Assembly (NCBI RefSeq): GCF_001684975.1
Contig: NZ_MAYH01000002.1
Location: forward strand, 1-64,000
DNA: 64,000 nt
Source of the DNA: Chryseobacterium artocarpi
Lineage (GTDB): Bacteria; Bacteroidota; Bacteroidia; Flavobacteriales; Weeksellaceae
Direction: 5' to 3'
A program made the translations under genes and the position numbers. The notes under the pieces are model-generated. The model saw nothing but the letters and a program-made list of their open reading frames with translations, ran no database searches and had not been told where the DNA came from. Below, piece by piece: positions 1-9,695 of this stretch (positions within the stretch are counted from its first letter, which is position 1; each line of letters begins with the position of its first letter).

Positions 1-54
1 TCCGCTTTGTAACGAAGCAATCTTTCTGTCAGTGTCGCTCCGTATTTGCGAGTG

Positions 55-85
55 CAAAAGTAAAACTTTATTTCGTAATGACCAA
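55..85 (-). promoter_or_regulatory. Leftward Bacteroidota-type promoter 1
   Basis: Read on the minus strand, a TTG box (83-85) is followed after 20 bases by TACTTTTG (55-62), which fits the TTG-N19-TAnnTTTG consensus of the Bacteroidota primary sigma factor. It is the last of three tandem leftward promoters and would fire out of the left edge of the window. No target gene is visible. Confidence 0.5.
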
Positions 86-179
86 ATGTTTTGAAAGAAA
101 AATTTAAAGTTTTTTATGTAACCTTAACTCCTTTCTAAACCTTAATCTATCCACTCCTGCGCTCCCGTAATTGGGATTG

Positions 180-209
180 CAAAGATACAAACTTTATTGT
201 AACCCGCAA
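180..209 (-). promoter_or_regulatory. Leftward Bacteroidota-type promoter 2
   Basis: On the minus strand TTG (207-209) is followed after exactly 19 bases by TATCTTTG (180-187), a perfect match to the TTG-N19-TAnnTTTG consensus. The sequence just downstream resembles that downstream of promoter 1, with a shared ACGGnAGCG-like string, which suggests promoter duplication. Stacked promoters of this kind are typical of rRNA operons, but no rRNA lies in the window. Confidence 0.6.
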
Positions 210-324
210 CTTTTATTTAATAAAATATGCAAAGTTTTTTTGTTTCTCTCTTTTTGAAGTAATATCGTCTCTGCTTAGTTAAAAGCTCTTCTGCGCTACT
301 GAGATACTCTCGTTTTCAGTGGGG

Positions 325-356
325 CAAAGATAACAACTTATAACAACACAAAACAA
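325..356 (-). promoter_or_regulatory. Leftward Bacteroidota-type promoter 3
   Basis: On the minus strand TATCTTTG lies at 325-332, with possible TTG boxes 16 or 21 bases upstream (349-351 or 354-356). The -7 element is perfect but the -33 spacing is not ideal. It is the outermost of the three tandem leftward promoters. Confidence 0.45.
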
Positions 357-840
357 AATTATTTAACATAAATTTCATGGTGAATTCATATTTAGCACTA
401 AACAGCTGGTTTAAAGGTGGAAAATTTTAAACATATGTTTGAAGGAGTGGGATCCAAGAGTATGAGGGCTGGAGTGTGGGTGGGTTTTATCTTTGGGCTA
501 AAACCTATGTTGAGATTTATTTAGTAAACGGGCTAAAGCCGGTTCTAGTGAATGGATTGTGGTTGGGCATATTTTATTTAAATACATAGGCATGGATTGC
601 GCAGAGAAGTATAGATGTTTTAGGAATATTATATATAGGAATGGAAATAGGGAGCCGGAAACTTGGAGACATGTACAATAGCTTGAATCCTTCATAAAAT
701 GAATGGTTGACTTTATTATATATATAGAGAGGCGAAAGTGAAAGTATTGTTAGGATAACTACAGGATAACTAATACGGTAATGGATGCCTACAATGGAGA
801 CTATCGATATATTACTTATCATTCATTAAAGGCACTTCTC
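357..840. other. Gene-free stretch with repeat debris
   Basis: I see no credible gene here. The short open frames on the minus strand between 498 and 822 have erratic composition and no recognisable protein. Around 481-575 two GGGCTAAA strings occur (one reads GGGCTAAAGCCGG), and near 645-670 there is a purine-rich run. Both look like fragments of short intergenic repeats that I recall from Chryseobacterium chromosomes; that recollection is unverified. Confidence 0.35.
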
Positions 841-960
841 CCCTAGCCCCGATAGAAACGGTTACCCCACAGCATACGCTGGAGAGTTTTAGGCTTTGGA
901 GGTGGAGAGCTAAGCGCGAGGAGTAAAAGTGGAGAGCGGGAATAAGCTCCTGAAAAAAAA
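841..960 (+). ncRNA. Probable structured RNA, Flavo-1-like
   Basis: The stretch opens with CCCTAGCCCCGATAG and closes with GCGGGAATAAGCTCCTGAAAA. I associate these two landmarks with a recurrent intergenic element of Flavobacteria, possibly the Flavo-1 RNA motif. The block is purine- and G-rich compared with the AT-rich surroundings and has no open reading frame worth calling. The strand follows my recollection of the motif. The Flavo-1 name cannot be confirmed without a covariance-model search. Confidence 0.45.
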
Positions 961-1075
961 ACAGAATTTTGAGAGTTTGAATATCCGAGAGTGGGAGGTT
1001 TGAGGAGAATATGGATATTGGAGAATCAATACAGATAGATACCTCATCCGAATAAGATTGATTTTTACAATAGAA

Positions 1076-1435
1076 TTAGAAAAATCGTTTGATCAAAAAT
1101 TTATAGGTCCAATAACCAATGAGACAACCTACCGTATCGGCAACGATGTCTAAAGTTTCCATAGATCTGCCTAGTCCCATTTCTTCCTGTAGAATTTCGG
1201 TAAGAAATGCATATATAAGGATGATCTGGAAAAAGTATGAAAATTTTATTTTTGGGAATGCGGCAATGAATGAGAATCCTAAAGCTGCAAATATACTTAC
1301 ATGCAAAACCTTATCAATACCGCTGAACATAAACCAGTATTCATGATTTTCTTCTCCCGGCTTGAGGAGCATATAAGTAAGAAATGCCCAATAAATGGGC
1401 AATATCTTACTAAATATTTTTGAAATCTTATCCAA
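1076..1435 (-). CDS. VanZ family membrane protein
   Basis: This is a small integral membrane protein of the VanZ-like family, found in many Flavobacteria; the family name comes from a teicoplanin-resistance accessory protein and its biochemical role is unknown. The features are a first membrane helix followed by an LLKPG turn, a GxDKVLHxxxFAALGF helix, a helix with a TEILQE acidic motif, then ..[16 protein letters not shown] in the last helix. The open frame extends upstream to 1492, deep inside gcvH. I prefer the TTG at 1433-1435, which overlaps the gcvH stop and keeps the first helix intact (about 119 residues); an ATG at 1372 would remove that helix. The gene is co-directional with gcvH and probably translationally coupled to it. 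Confidence 0.75.
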   Translation of the reverse strand: MDKISKIFSKILPIYWAFLTYMLLKPGEENHEYWFMFSGIDKVLHVSIFAALGFSFIAAFPKIKFSYFFQIILIYAFLTEILQEEMGLGRSMETLDIVADTVGCLIGYWTYKFLIKRFF

Positions 1436-1805
1436 TGATAGCTTGGTAATCTTCAGCAGAAAGTAATTCAGACTGATCTGCACCGTCAGCAAGTTCTAAT
1501 TTGATGATCCATCCGTTTCCATAAGGGTCTGTATTTAACAGTTCAGGCTGGTCTTCTAATTCTGAGTTGAATTCAATAACTTTTCCTGAGATAGGTAAGA
1601 ATAAATCTGAAACAGTTTTTACTGCTTCTACACTTCCGAAAACGTCTCCGCCATTAAGATCATCGTCTACAGTATCTACATCTACGTATACGATATCTCC
1701 AAGTTCTCCCTGAGCAAAGTCTGTAATACCAATTGTAGCTACATTCCCCTCAATCTTGATCCATTCGTGATCTTTAGTGTACTTTAATTCTGATGGTGTG
1801 TTCAT
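1428..1805 (-). CDS. gcvH: Glycine cleavage system H protein
   Basis: This is the lipoyl carrier of the glycine cleavage complex, shuttling the aminomethyl group between the P, T and L proteins in the cytoplasm. The 125-residue protein has the whole family pattern: YTKDHEWI near the N-terminus, [17 protein letters not shown], and the lipoylation loop [12 protein letters not shown] with the modified lysine at about residue 63. The start is the ATG at 1805, giving MNTPSELKY; an upstream extension of 11 residues is Asn/Lys-rich and unlikely. It sits downstream of sprA and is separated from it by a terminator, so it may have its own promoter. Confidence 0.93.
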   Translation of the reverse strand: MNTPSELKYTKDHEWIKIEGNVATIGITDFAQGELGDIVYVDVDTVDDDLNGGDVFGSVEAVKTVSDLFLPISGKVIEFNSELEDQPELLNTDPYGNGWIIKLELADGADQSELLSAEDYQAIIG

Positions 1806-1865
1806 TTTTAAATTTTTATTTTGTACAAATGTATTCAAAATTCTACTAGCTTCAAATATTGGATA

Positions 1866-1897
1866 TAAAAAAAGTCCTTCAAAACTGAAGGACTTTT
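1866..1897 (-). terminator. Terminator after sprA
   Basis: Read leftward, AAAGTCCTTC and GAAGGACTTT form a 10-bp stem around a 6-base loop (1871-1896), followed by a T-run. It ends the sprA transcript between sprA and gcvH. Confidence 0.8.
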
Positions 1898-1912
1898 AAT
1901 TTTATGTTATTT

Positions 1913-4900
1913 CTAGAATCCGCCACCGGAATCTCCGAATGTAAATGTAGCGGAAATACCTGCTCTGATCGTAGACAGCGGGAATGCTGTTGAGATCTTG
2001 TACTTGGAAGTCATCTGTTCGTAGAAAACTCTTAGGTTCAGGTTTTCGGAAACATTATAGTCTGCAGAAAGCTTGATATTCATTAATCTTTGTCCTCCTG
2101 TTACCTGTGCATCATTCAACAGAATGTTCATAATGGAGGTTTTGCTGTCTCTTAATGAAATATCTCCTCTGATGTTAAGATCGCTTCCCTTTCCTCTTGT
2201 TCCTCGTCCTCTGATATTAGCTGTTCCTAATCTGAAGTTTCTGATGATGTATCCAAGTCTTACTACATATTCTGAGTTTGAATCTTCAGTAAGGGTGTGG
2301 TTTACTAATCCCAATACCATCATTCTGTTTTTATTATACTGGATTCCAAACTGCATATTGTTTCTCATTGTAACATCTATCCCTAAAAGCGGCGAGAATG
2401 ATTCTACATACCCCACCTGAGCAAAGGTATATGGATTAATTTTATCTCCTCCGTTTTTATCAATAACCCCAGCATCGTCTACAGTCTGATAGAAACCGTT
2501 CGGATTGCTATGATAGTCAATGTTTCTTTGAATTCCTGTTGCAGTATAAGTGGAAGTATATACATGTGAAATGTCAAATTTTGTAAACTGTCCGCTGATC
2601 ATTGGAATATTCTTTAATCCTGAATACGTAATTCTCCAGTTTGGCAATGGCATTCCTGATTTTTTAGGATTACCCATCGGTGACATAGATCTACCTTCAA
2701 GAGCTGCTCTAAATGCAGGAATCAATACATAAGAATTGGCAATACTGTAATGTTTCGCAAATCCATCATTTCCTATTTCTGCGTTAGGTCCTGCCAACTG
2801 TAATGACATTATTCTTGCATTATCCCTGATCGCCTGATAAATTGCCTGTCCATCTTTAAATGATGAATTAAGAAGTACCGTAGAATTGGAATACGTTGTC
2901 ATATCCGTAGCGAATGTAAATTCCGGATCAGGAACTCCTCCGTTGGTATAATTGAATCCTGTATGGGAGAAATTACTGTTATAATTATGCAATACGTTAA
3001 AATCAATTCTTAAGTCATTCATTGGCATCATCTGTAGATTCGCTCTGAATTCTTTAGTAGACGTTCTTACATATGGGTCTGTCATAAACTCAGAGTTACT
3101 TACCCAACCTCTTTCCATTACTGTTCTTCTGATATCAGCCTGAGATCCGAAAAGGAATCCGATTGTAGGACCTCCTAATGTCTGCCCTGAGCCATACCAG
3201 TTAGGCGCTGACAATAATCCAGGAAGTACAGTACCGTTATTTTCCGTATAACTGAAATCTAACTGCTTGAATGATGTCAGGAAGAATGCTGCACTTTGAA
3301 GTACGGTAAGCTTATTCTTAAATTTATAGCTCTTGTATCTGTATCTGTTTTTTTCCCATTGCTTCGTATAAACAGTATTAAGGGAATCCATTTCCTGCTT
3401 ACGTTTCTGTAGTTTGGTACTTATATTTTTAAAATATTTGAACTGTCCGAAGAACTTAGGAATATCTGCCGTTCCTCTAGCTTCTAAAACACTTGTGTTT
3501 TGCCCAATAGAGCCTAAGCTTTCTACTTTATTATTGTTTGGATTTACCATACCATATAAAGCAGTACTTCGTGCGTTCCAATTGTATGTAAATGCATATC
3601 CTAATTCTGCTTCAAGGAAATCCATATAAGGAAGGTACTGGAATGGCAGTTTATAGCTTAACTGTGCTTTATGATTATACAACACAGGTCTTCCTGCTCT
3701 GAATACATTTCCGAAAATAGACTTGCTGTCCATCCCGTTTACATCAATGTTATCATTAAGGGTTCTGGTTGCTGAACTAATCTCTAACTTCAATGATTTT
3801 GTGAAATTGAATCCTAATCCATACTGCCATCCGAAATAGAAGTTTCTGTTTCTGATCGCTTCCATATCTCCACCTACATTTCCTCCTAAGATTGCTTCAA
3901 TATTTCTGAATTCAAGCTCGTTGTAATTTCTGTCAATTTCTGTTCTGAAAGATATTCTTGTAGGGATAGGATTAATATTAAATTCTTTCACCCATCTCAG
4001 ATACTTGGTTGATTTTGCAGTATCACTTATCATTTTATTGAATGGTTTCACTGACCAAGGTGTGAAGGTATAATTATAGTCAATGTATCCTCTCAGATAC
4101 TGTCTGTAATTTCTCTTTGTATAAATATCTCTGAAATAGTCATCGTTGTATACCGCAGTTACCGAAACATTTTCAATATCATAAAACTTATTCTTTCTGT
4201 TTTGGTTCACTTTCTCTTTACGCATATTCACAACTCCGATACTTCTTTGTTGTGTATATGTTCTTGCTACTTTTTTCAGTTGTTCTCTGTTTGGAGCTTT
4301 GCTGAATTCCACATCGGTATCTAAAGGATTGTACTTCGGATCTTCGATTGTTTGGGAATACGAATAGTTTAATGGAATTTTAAGTCCTGTTTTTTCCGGA
4401 AGAAGTTTATCTACATTCACCGCAGTATTAATACTGAATGCTGATTGTGTAGACTGGTTTCTTTCTGCCGGTTTTGAATCAATATTTCCAAATCCTACTG
4501 AAGTATAAGATGCACTGGTATTTACCGTTGCAAAGTCTCCTAGGTTAAAGTTTAAGCTTGCATTCGCTGCGTAACCTCCATCATTATCAATATCAGAAAG
4601 ACGGATTTCATTCACCCAAAGAACTCTACTGATAGGCACTGGCGGTAATGCTCTGGCTACCCCATTTTTGATACCAACCATGATAGTTGTAATATTACCT
4701 AAACTAGGACGCCCTTTAACGTAAATTCTTTTAAAATGGTCGCCCGGTTCAAAAACAGGATCTAAAAATCTTTTTGCAATATCATTAGGATACGCCTTAT
4801 CTCTTCTGATCTTGGCATCAACAAAATTCTGAATATCAAGATTCACTTCATTTTCCATTGGCCATATTTCCATTGGAGCAGTAGCATTCCGTGAAGTTAA

Positions 4901-7900
4901 GTCCAAAGATGCTTCATATTCATAATAGTTATCTGTAGCATCACTACCGAAACGAATAAAGAATTTCGTATTCTGATCAAACCCTTCTTTTGCTCTCAAT
5001 GCATCATGTGCATGTACAAACAGTTTAAGTTTTTTATACCTTCTCATATCCAAAGTAGTATTCTTAAATACTCCTTTAGATTTACCAGAAGCAAGGTCAC
5101 TAACCTTCATATATAATGATGCTTCATTCTGTCTCTGTGCTCCGGCATTTCCACTTAAAACCTGTCTGTCAATTCCCGGAGGTAACACATATGGAGGTGT
5201 GTTAAGTGCATTCTCTTCAATGTTTACACTCCCTACTTCAAGCTTATTGATTTCAGTATCTTCAACTACTCCTTCATCTGTTGCCGGATCTATAGGTTCG
5301 CTTGAATAAGTAGCAAGGGTATTGGTATATTTTCTCCAGTCTGATCTTACAAGGTCCATTGTACCAAATCTCAATGTAGAAGTATTCTCAAATCCTGCTA
5401 ACATTAATCTTGCAAATCTTACATTATTAAGTACGTTTGGTTTGCGGGTTCCTTCCTGAGTATCATATTGAGAAACCGGTATTCTGAATAAGAACCATTT
5501 CACATCAGAAGACTGACCATTCTGGAAATCTGCTTTTACAGTTTTTACGTCTACGATATTGTTTGTTCCCAGCGCAAGACTTGCCTGATCTAATTTTACT
5601 ACATATTGGTTATAGTTTTCAACCTGATCAAGGTTATAATCTCTGTTGATATCTTCTGCATCCGGAGATTGTGAAGATACATTCAGTGAATTTGCTTCTG
5701 AGTTTCCATCAGGGTTTCTGAAATATTTATATCTCTGAACCAATGAAGCAGCCTGACTTCCTGTAAATTTATCTGACAAATAGAATACAAAGTCATCCAC
5801 AGCAGGGTCTACAATATTGGTTACCGGATTCACAAATGTATTTCCAAATCTCATTGCTTCCTGATCTGAACTTAATCCGTCATATCCAACATCCTGAGTT
5901 TTTCTTTCTTCTCCTTCAGTAGAGAACGCATATAAAATTGGAGGTTGTTTTGGCTGTATCCCCCAATTTGAATTGGTAGTGGAAGATGGTGTTGACAGAG
6001 TAGGAAGTCCGTTTTCGTACAACATTTTTCCATCTTTAAGGATGTCTTCAGAAACGTTTCCTAAGTGTAATAAAAGTCTTGCATTTGTACCCAACTGATT
6101 CCCATCAGCGTAAGGGTCCATCATCCAGAATTCTACATATTCAATATTTGAACTGATAAAGTTCGGAACACTGATAGGTCTCATAATCCCCGCCCATCTG
6201 CTTTCCGGAGTTTCGGATCCAGGGTTTACGTTGTATGGTCCTTTTTCTCCCGGATAGTAAGAGATATCGAATGTATTGGTATAAGTTTGTTCTCCTGCTA
6301 CAAAGTCTCTGTTATTATAAATCTCAGAGTATTGTACTCTTCTTGAAGCGTGATTTGATACGGATTGTTGTGTAATTCCTGTAGGTGCTTTTCCTCCAAT
6401 TCCCCAAAATCTCGGATCAATATTATACCATGATAATAATCCTCTTCCATAGCCACTTGTCAAGTCATCGCTCGTTGGTGGAATATTAAATGGTGCTATC
6501 GAATTTTTTTCCGGTCTTGATGCTAAGCTCCACGCTCCTGGTTCCTTTAAAGAGATTTTAGAAGTTGTCTGTTCAAAATCGTCAATATAAGACTGGCTAT
6601 TGGTTGCTTTATTCAAACCTGGAATAAGGTAAGCTCCCTCCATTCTAAAATTAATATTGGAAGGTGCTTCAGTTTTTACTAATGGAAGTTTATCTGTAAG
6701 CCTGGTCAGGAATGGTGCCTGATTGTTATACATCAAATTGATACCAGCCATCGTATTATTCACTGCTTCCTGTCCGAAGTTTACTTTCTGGGTAAGCGGT
6801 GATTCTGAATAGTTGACAACTGTACCTCCTAAGATAAAGTTCTCATTGAATCTCCTTTCTAAATTTAATCCTAAGAATCTTTTTCTTTGAGTATTAAATG
6901 TCAATTGGTTTTCCAATGAAATATTAATAGCCTGCCCCGATTGTTTTACGTTTTCATTAATGATCGTAACGGTTCCAAGCATATAATCTACGGTATAGTC
7001 TACCCCTTCGGCAAGCTGTACTCCATTTGCAGAAACTTTTACAGATCCCTGAGGTACATTTACTGCTCCCAAAGAAATACCTTGCCCCTGCACTCCTTTA
7101 TATCTACCTTCGATGGTATAACGTTGAGGAACCTGAGATTGACCTCCTGTAGGTTTTACCTGATCATAAATACCATGTAATACATATTGGGGATCATTAG
7201 TTCCTAATACCTGTTGCATATAATCACCGAAAGGCTGTACTTTAGTAAAGATAATTCTACCAGTTTCCGGTCTGATTGTCACCCCATTCACAAAGTCAAA
7301 AATTCCATCTCCTTTGGTACCGTCTTTATTGTTCTGAATATCTCCATTCATGTTCAGACGATCCCAGTTCAATAGTTTTAATAAGTTGATATCCTTTACA
7401 GGTGTATCCGGCAGGTAATTTACTTTACCACCTGTTTTTTGATCTCTGTAATACACATTAAGCATGAAGTTATCCGGAGATACCTGTCCTGCATCTAGGG
7501 AATAAATATTCTTCATCATCAGATCCCACATTGGAGAGCTGGTGTCTGTAGTATTATTTGATCTTAAAATTTTAGTAATCAGAACAGGGCTTTCTTCAGA
7601 AAATTCTCCTACTTTAAATACTTTGTTGCTTCCATTCACTGTATATGAGTATGATACAGCGAGAAGTTGATTGTCATTTAATTTTTGGTTCAAAGAGATA
7701 TACCCTAGCTGTGGCTGGAATGTATATTCATTGGAATTCAGCCTTCTTGCTTTAGAATTAAAAGTATAATGTTCACCATTTATATATGGTTCCGGAGTTC
7801 CGGGAAATATTTTTCCTTGAAATGTTGCGCTATAATCCTTGCCTGACTCTCTGGTTCCTGCTGCTGCTGAAATAGCGTCATATAATCCGTTTAGAGAGTT

Positions 7901-9025
7901 GTCAGGTGATGAACCTCCGTTTTCACCAAGATCCCTGATCCCGATCACACTCTTTTGATAAGCAAGATTACTATTTCCCTGATCCAATACCCAAACTTCT
8001 AATCTGGTAATGTTGATTGTTGAATTGATCTGTGGATAATTAAGTAAGGCGTTATCATACTTATTGAGGAAGTAATGTCCTAAAAAGTAGTGCTGGTTCT
8101 CTTCATAATCAATGGCATTGACTTTAAAGTTATTCATCACACCACCCCCTTGTACAACAATATTTCTGGCTTCACCCTGCTGTTGGGAAAGGACAACTGT
8201 TCCAAAGGTTTTTCCTAACTGGAATTCAGTCTTAACCCCGAACAAAGATTGTGATCCACGGATTAAACTTGTTGAAAGCGGCATATTTACGTTACCAAAT
8301 TCAACTCTTTTAATAATTTTATCTTCTCCTCCTTCGTTGGGTTTATCAACATTCCCAAGCCCTTTACTCTGAAGATCTTTCCAGCTTCCTTTAGCCTGCC
8401 AAACGAGATTCATTCTGTTTTCAAAAGCAAATCCACTCTGGGTGTCATAATTAGCTTTTAACTGAAGGTTTTCTCCTACTTTACCTAATAATCCCAGCTG
8501 AATTCTCTGGTCTATATCAAAAGTAAAGCTGGTCCTGTTCTGTGGCAGGATCAGCGGGTTATCTATTTTCTGGTAAAGTCCTCCGAAATCAATGGATGCG
8601 TATCCTGAAGGAATGATCTCTATTTTATTTCCACCGAATATGGTTTCAAATAGCTTGTTATTGATCATTAATGAAGGGATGAGTCCTTTCTTTCTGGCAT
8701 CAGTTTTGTCTTTTCTGAAAAGGAGATTATATTTATCAGATTTCTCCTTATAATACGCTTTTGTCTGGGTGGCGAGCATATATTCTTTATACTCTTCCGG
8801 AGACATGGCTGTAGGAGGACCTGTAATTGTATTTCCTATTTTGGGATATACATAGTACATCCCGGTTTTGATATCGTAGTAGGCTTCATACCGCGTGGGG
8901 TCTGCCACTTCATATTGTTTTCTTATGATCGCCGTGTCTTTCGTCTGCTGTGCAAAAGCATTTACAGACATAAACAGGAACGATAGGAACAAAAATATCT
9001 TAAAATGCTTATTATTCGCCACCAA
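1913..9025 (-). CDS. sprA: Cell-surface protein SprA, T9SS translocon
   Basis: SprA (Sov in Porphyromonas) is the very large outer-membrane beta-barrel through which T9SS substrates cross the outer membrane; in Flavobacterium it is also needed for gliding and for surface display of SprB. This copy has 2370 residues, the expected size. A signal peptide (about residues 1-25, ending AFA-QQ) is followed by long repeated SprA motility domains rich in aromatic beta-strand patterns (for example RxxVLWVNEIRLSD), and the protein ends with a strand finishing in FTFGDSGGGF. It lies 3 bases after ruvA, and the two are probably co-transcribed. The T9SS-sorted proteins elsewhere in the window are its likely cargo. 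The reading frame is intact. Confidence 0.95.
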   Translation of the reverse strand: MVANNKHFKIFLFLSFLFMSVNAFAQQTKDTAIIRKQYEVADPTRYEAYYDIKTGMYYVYPKIGNTITGPPTAMSPEEYKEYMLATQTKAYYKEKSDKYNLLFRKDKTDARKKGLIPSLMINNKLFETIFGGNKIEIIPSGYASIDFGGLYQKIDNPLILPQNRTSFTFDIDQRIQLGLLGKVGENLQLKANYDTQSGFAFENRMNLVWQAKGSWKDLQSKGLGNVDKPNEGGEDKIIKRVEFGNVNMPLSTSLIRGSQSLFGVKTEFQLGKTFGTVVLSQQQGEARNIVVQGGGVMNNFKVNAIDYEENQHYFLGHYFLNKYDNALLNYPQINSTINITRLEVWVLDQGNSNLAYQKSVIGIRDLGENGGSSPDNSLNGLYDAISAAAGTRESGKDYSATFQGKIFPGTPEPYINGEHYTFNSKARRLNSNEYTFQPQLGYISLNQKLNDNQLLAVSYSYTVNGSNKVFKVGEFSEESPVLITKILRSNNTTDTSSPMWDLMMKNIYSLDAGQVSPDNFMLNVYYRDQKTGGKVNYLPDTPVKDINLLKLLNWDRLNMNGDIQNNKDGTKGDGIFDFVNGVTIRPETGRIIFTKVQPFGDYMQQVLGTNDPQYVLHGIYDQVKPTGGQSQVPQRYTIEGRYKGVQGQGISLGAVNVPQGSVKVSANGVQLAEGVDYTVDYMLGTVTIINENVKQSGQAINISLENQLTFNTQRKRFLGLNLERRFNENFILGGTVVNYSESPLTQKVNFGQEAVNNTMAGINLMYNNQAPFLTRLTDKLPLVKTEAPSNINFRMEGAYLIPGLNKATNSQSYIDDFEQTTSKISLKEPGAWSLASRPEKNSIAPFNIPPTSDDLTSGYGRGLLSWYNIDPRFWGIGGKAPTGITQQSVSNHASRRVQYSEIYNNRDFVAGEQTYTNTFDISYYPGEKGPYNVNPGSETPESRWAGIMRPISVPNFISSNIEYVEFWMMDPYADGNQLGTNARLLLHLGNVSEDILKDGKMLYENGLPTLSTPSSTTNSNWGIQPKQPPILYAFSTEGEERKTQDVGYDGLSSDQEAMRFGNTFVNPVTNIVDPAVDDFVFYLSDKFTGSQAASLVQRYKYFRNPDGNSEANSLNVSSQSPDAEDINRDYNLDQVENYNQYVVKLDQASLALGTNNIVDVKTVKADFQNGQSSDVKWFLFRIPVSQYDTQEGTRKPNVLNNVRFARLMLAGFENTSTLRFGTMDLVRSDWRKYTNTLATYSSEPIDPATDEGVVEDTEINKLEVGSVNIEENALNTPPYVLPPGIDRQVLSGNAGAQRQNEASLYMKVSDLASGKSKGVFKNTTLDMRRYKKLKLFVHAHDALRAKEGFDQNTKFFIRFGSDATDNYYEYEASLDLTSRNATAPMEIWPMENEVNLDIQNFVDAKIRRDKAYPNDIAKRFLDPVFEPGDHFKRIYVKGRPSLGNITTIMVGIKNGVARALPPVPISRVLWVNEIRLSDIDNDGGYAANASLNFNLGDFATVNTSASYTSVGFGNIDSKPAERNQSTQSAFSINTAVNVDKLLPEKTGLKIPLNYSYSQTIEDPKYNPLDTDVEFSKAPNREQLKKVARTYTQQRSIGVVNMRKEKVNQNRKNKFYDIENVSVTAVYNDDYFRDIYTKRNYRQYLRGYIDYNYTFTPWSVKPFNKMISDTAKSTKYLRWVKEFNINPIPTRISFRTEIDRNYNELEFRNIEAILGGNVGGDMEAIRNRNFYFGWQYGLGFNFTKSLKLEISSATRTLNDNIDVNGMDSKSIFGNVFRAGRPVLYNHKAQLSYKLPFQYLPYMDFLEAELGYAFTYNWNARSTALYGMVNPNNNKVESLGSIGQNTSVLEARGTADIPKFFGQFKYFKNISTKLQKRKQEMDSLNTVYTKQWEKNRYRYKSYKFKNKLTVLQSAAFFLTSFKQLDFSYTENNGTVLPGLLSAPNWYGSGQTLGGPTIGFLFGSQADIRRTVMERGWVSNSEFMTDPYVRTSTKEFRANLQMMPMNDLRIDFNVLHNYNSNFSHTGFNYTNGGVPDPEFTFATDMTTYSNSTVLLNSSFKDGQAIYQAIRDNARIMSLQLAGPNAEIGNDGFAKHYSIANSYVLIPAFRAALEGRSMSPMGNPKKSGMPLPNWRITYSGLKNIPMISGQFTKFDISHVYTSTYTATGIQRNIDYHSNPNGFYQTVDDAGVIDKNGGDKINPYTFAQVGYVESFSPLLGIDVTMRNNMQFGIQYNKNRMMVLGLVNHTLTEDSNSEYVVRLGYIIRNFRLGTANIRGRGTRGKGSDLNIRGDISLRDSKTSIMNILLNDAQVTGGQRLMNIKLSADYNVSENLNLRVFYEQMTSKYKISTAFPLSTIRAGISATFTFGDSGGGF

Positions 9026-9028
9026 ATG

Positions 9029-9613
9029 TTAAATGTTTTTTAAAATTTGTTTAACCAATTCTTCAACCGAGACGCTTGGATTTTGTTTTAAAATTTTATC
9101 AGCAATCTTCTCACTTGTTCGTTTAGGAATTCCTAAAACTTCTAATGCAGATAACGATTCTTCCTTGATTTTATTATCCACTGCGGCTGAAATACTCTCA
9201 GCAGGACCATTGAATTTCTGTACTTTATCTTTAAGATCAACAATAATTCTTTCGGCTGTTTTGGCTCCGATCCCTTTTGCTTTCTGTATCAGTGCACTAT
9301 TCCCTGAAAGTATGCCGGAAGCAATTTCGTCAAGGCTTAGAGTAGACAACAGAATAAGTGCTGAAACAGCTCCTACTCCATTAACACTTATTAACAGATT
9401 GAACATTTCTTTTTCTGAACGAGTGTTAAAACCGAACAGAAGGTGAGCATCCTCACGGATTATTTGTTGAATGAATAGAAAAGTTTGTTGATTTAAAACC
9501 AGTGTCTGTGAGGTCATTAAGCTGATCCCAACATAGTATCCAACGCCTTGTACGTTGATTACCGCATAGGTAGGTGTAAGTTCTTGAACTGTACCTTGTA
9601 AAGAAAATATCAT
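9029..9613 (-). CDS. ruvA: Holliday junction branch migration protein RuvA
   Basis: RuvA forms the tetrameric platform that holds a Holliday junction and guides the RuvB motor. The 194-residue protein has the three expected parts: an N-terminal OB-fold (MIFSLQGTVQEL, then VGYYVGIS), a central helix-hairpin-helix pair (LISVNGVGAVSAL and AKGIGAKTAERII), and a C-terminal RuvB-binding domain (ALEVLGIPKRTSEKIADKIL). The length is normal. It directly precedes sprA, an order I recall as frequent in Flavobacteria, although the two functions are unrelated. Confidence 0.95.
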   Translation of the reverse strand: MIFSLQGTVQELTPTYAVINVQGVGYYVGISLMTSQTLVLNQQTFLFIQQIIREDAHLLFGFNTRSEKEMFNLLISVNGVGAVSALILLSTLSLDEIASGILSGNSALIQKAKGIGAKTAERIIVDLKDKVQKFNGPAESISAAVDNKIKEESLSALEVLGIPKRTSEKIADKILKQNPSVSVEELVKQILKNI

Positions 9614-9695
9614 TATTAATTTTTGAAACTCCCCAAATATAAAAATTTAACCCCCAAATACAGCATTAAAGGTTAAAATAAATTGTTTTTAGCAG

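Noticed and set aside
498..822. Two minus-strand ORFs (65 and 82 codons)
   Set aside because: Low-complexity hydrophobic composition, no family match, in a repeat-rich gap; treated as chance frames.
1436..1492. Upstream extension of the VanZ-like gene to 1492
   Set aside because: It would overlap gcvH by 65 bases; the extra residues are a shadow of the gcvH 3' end.
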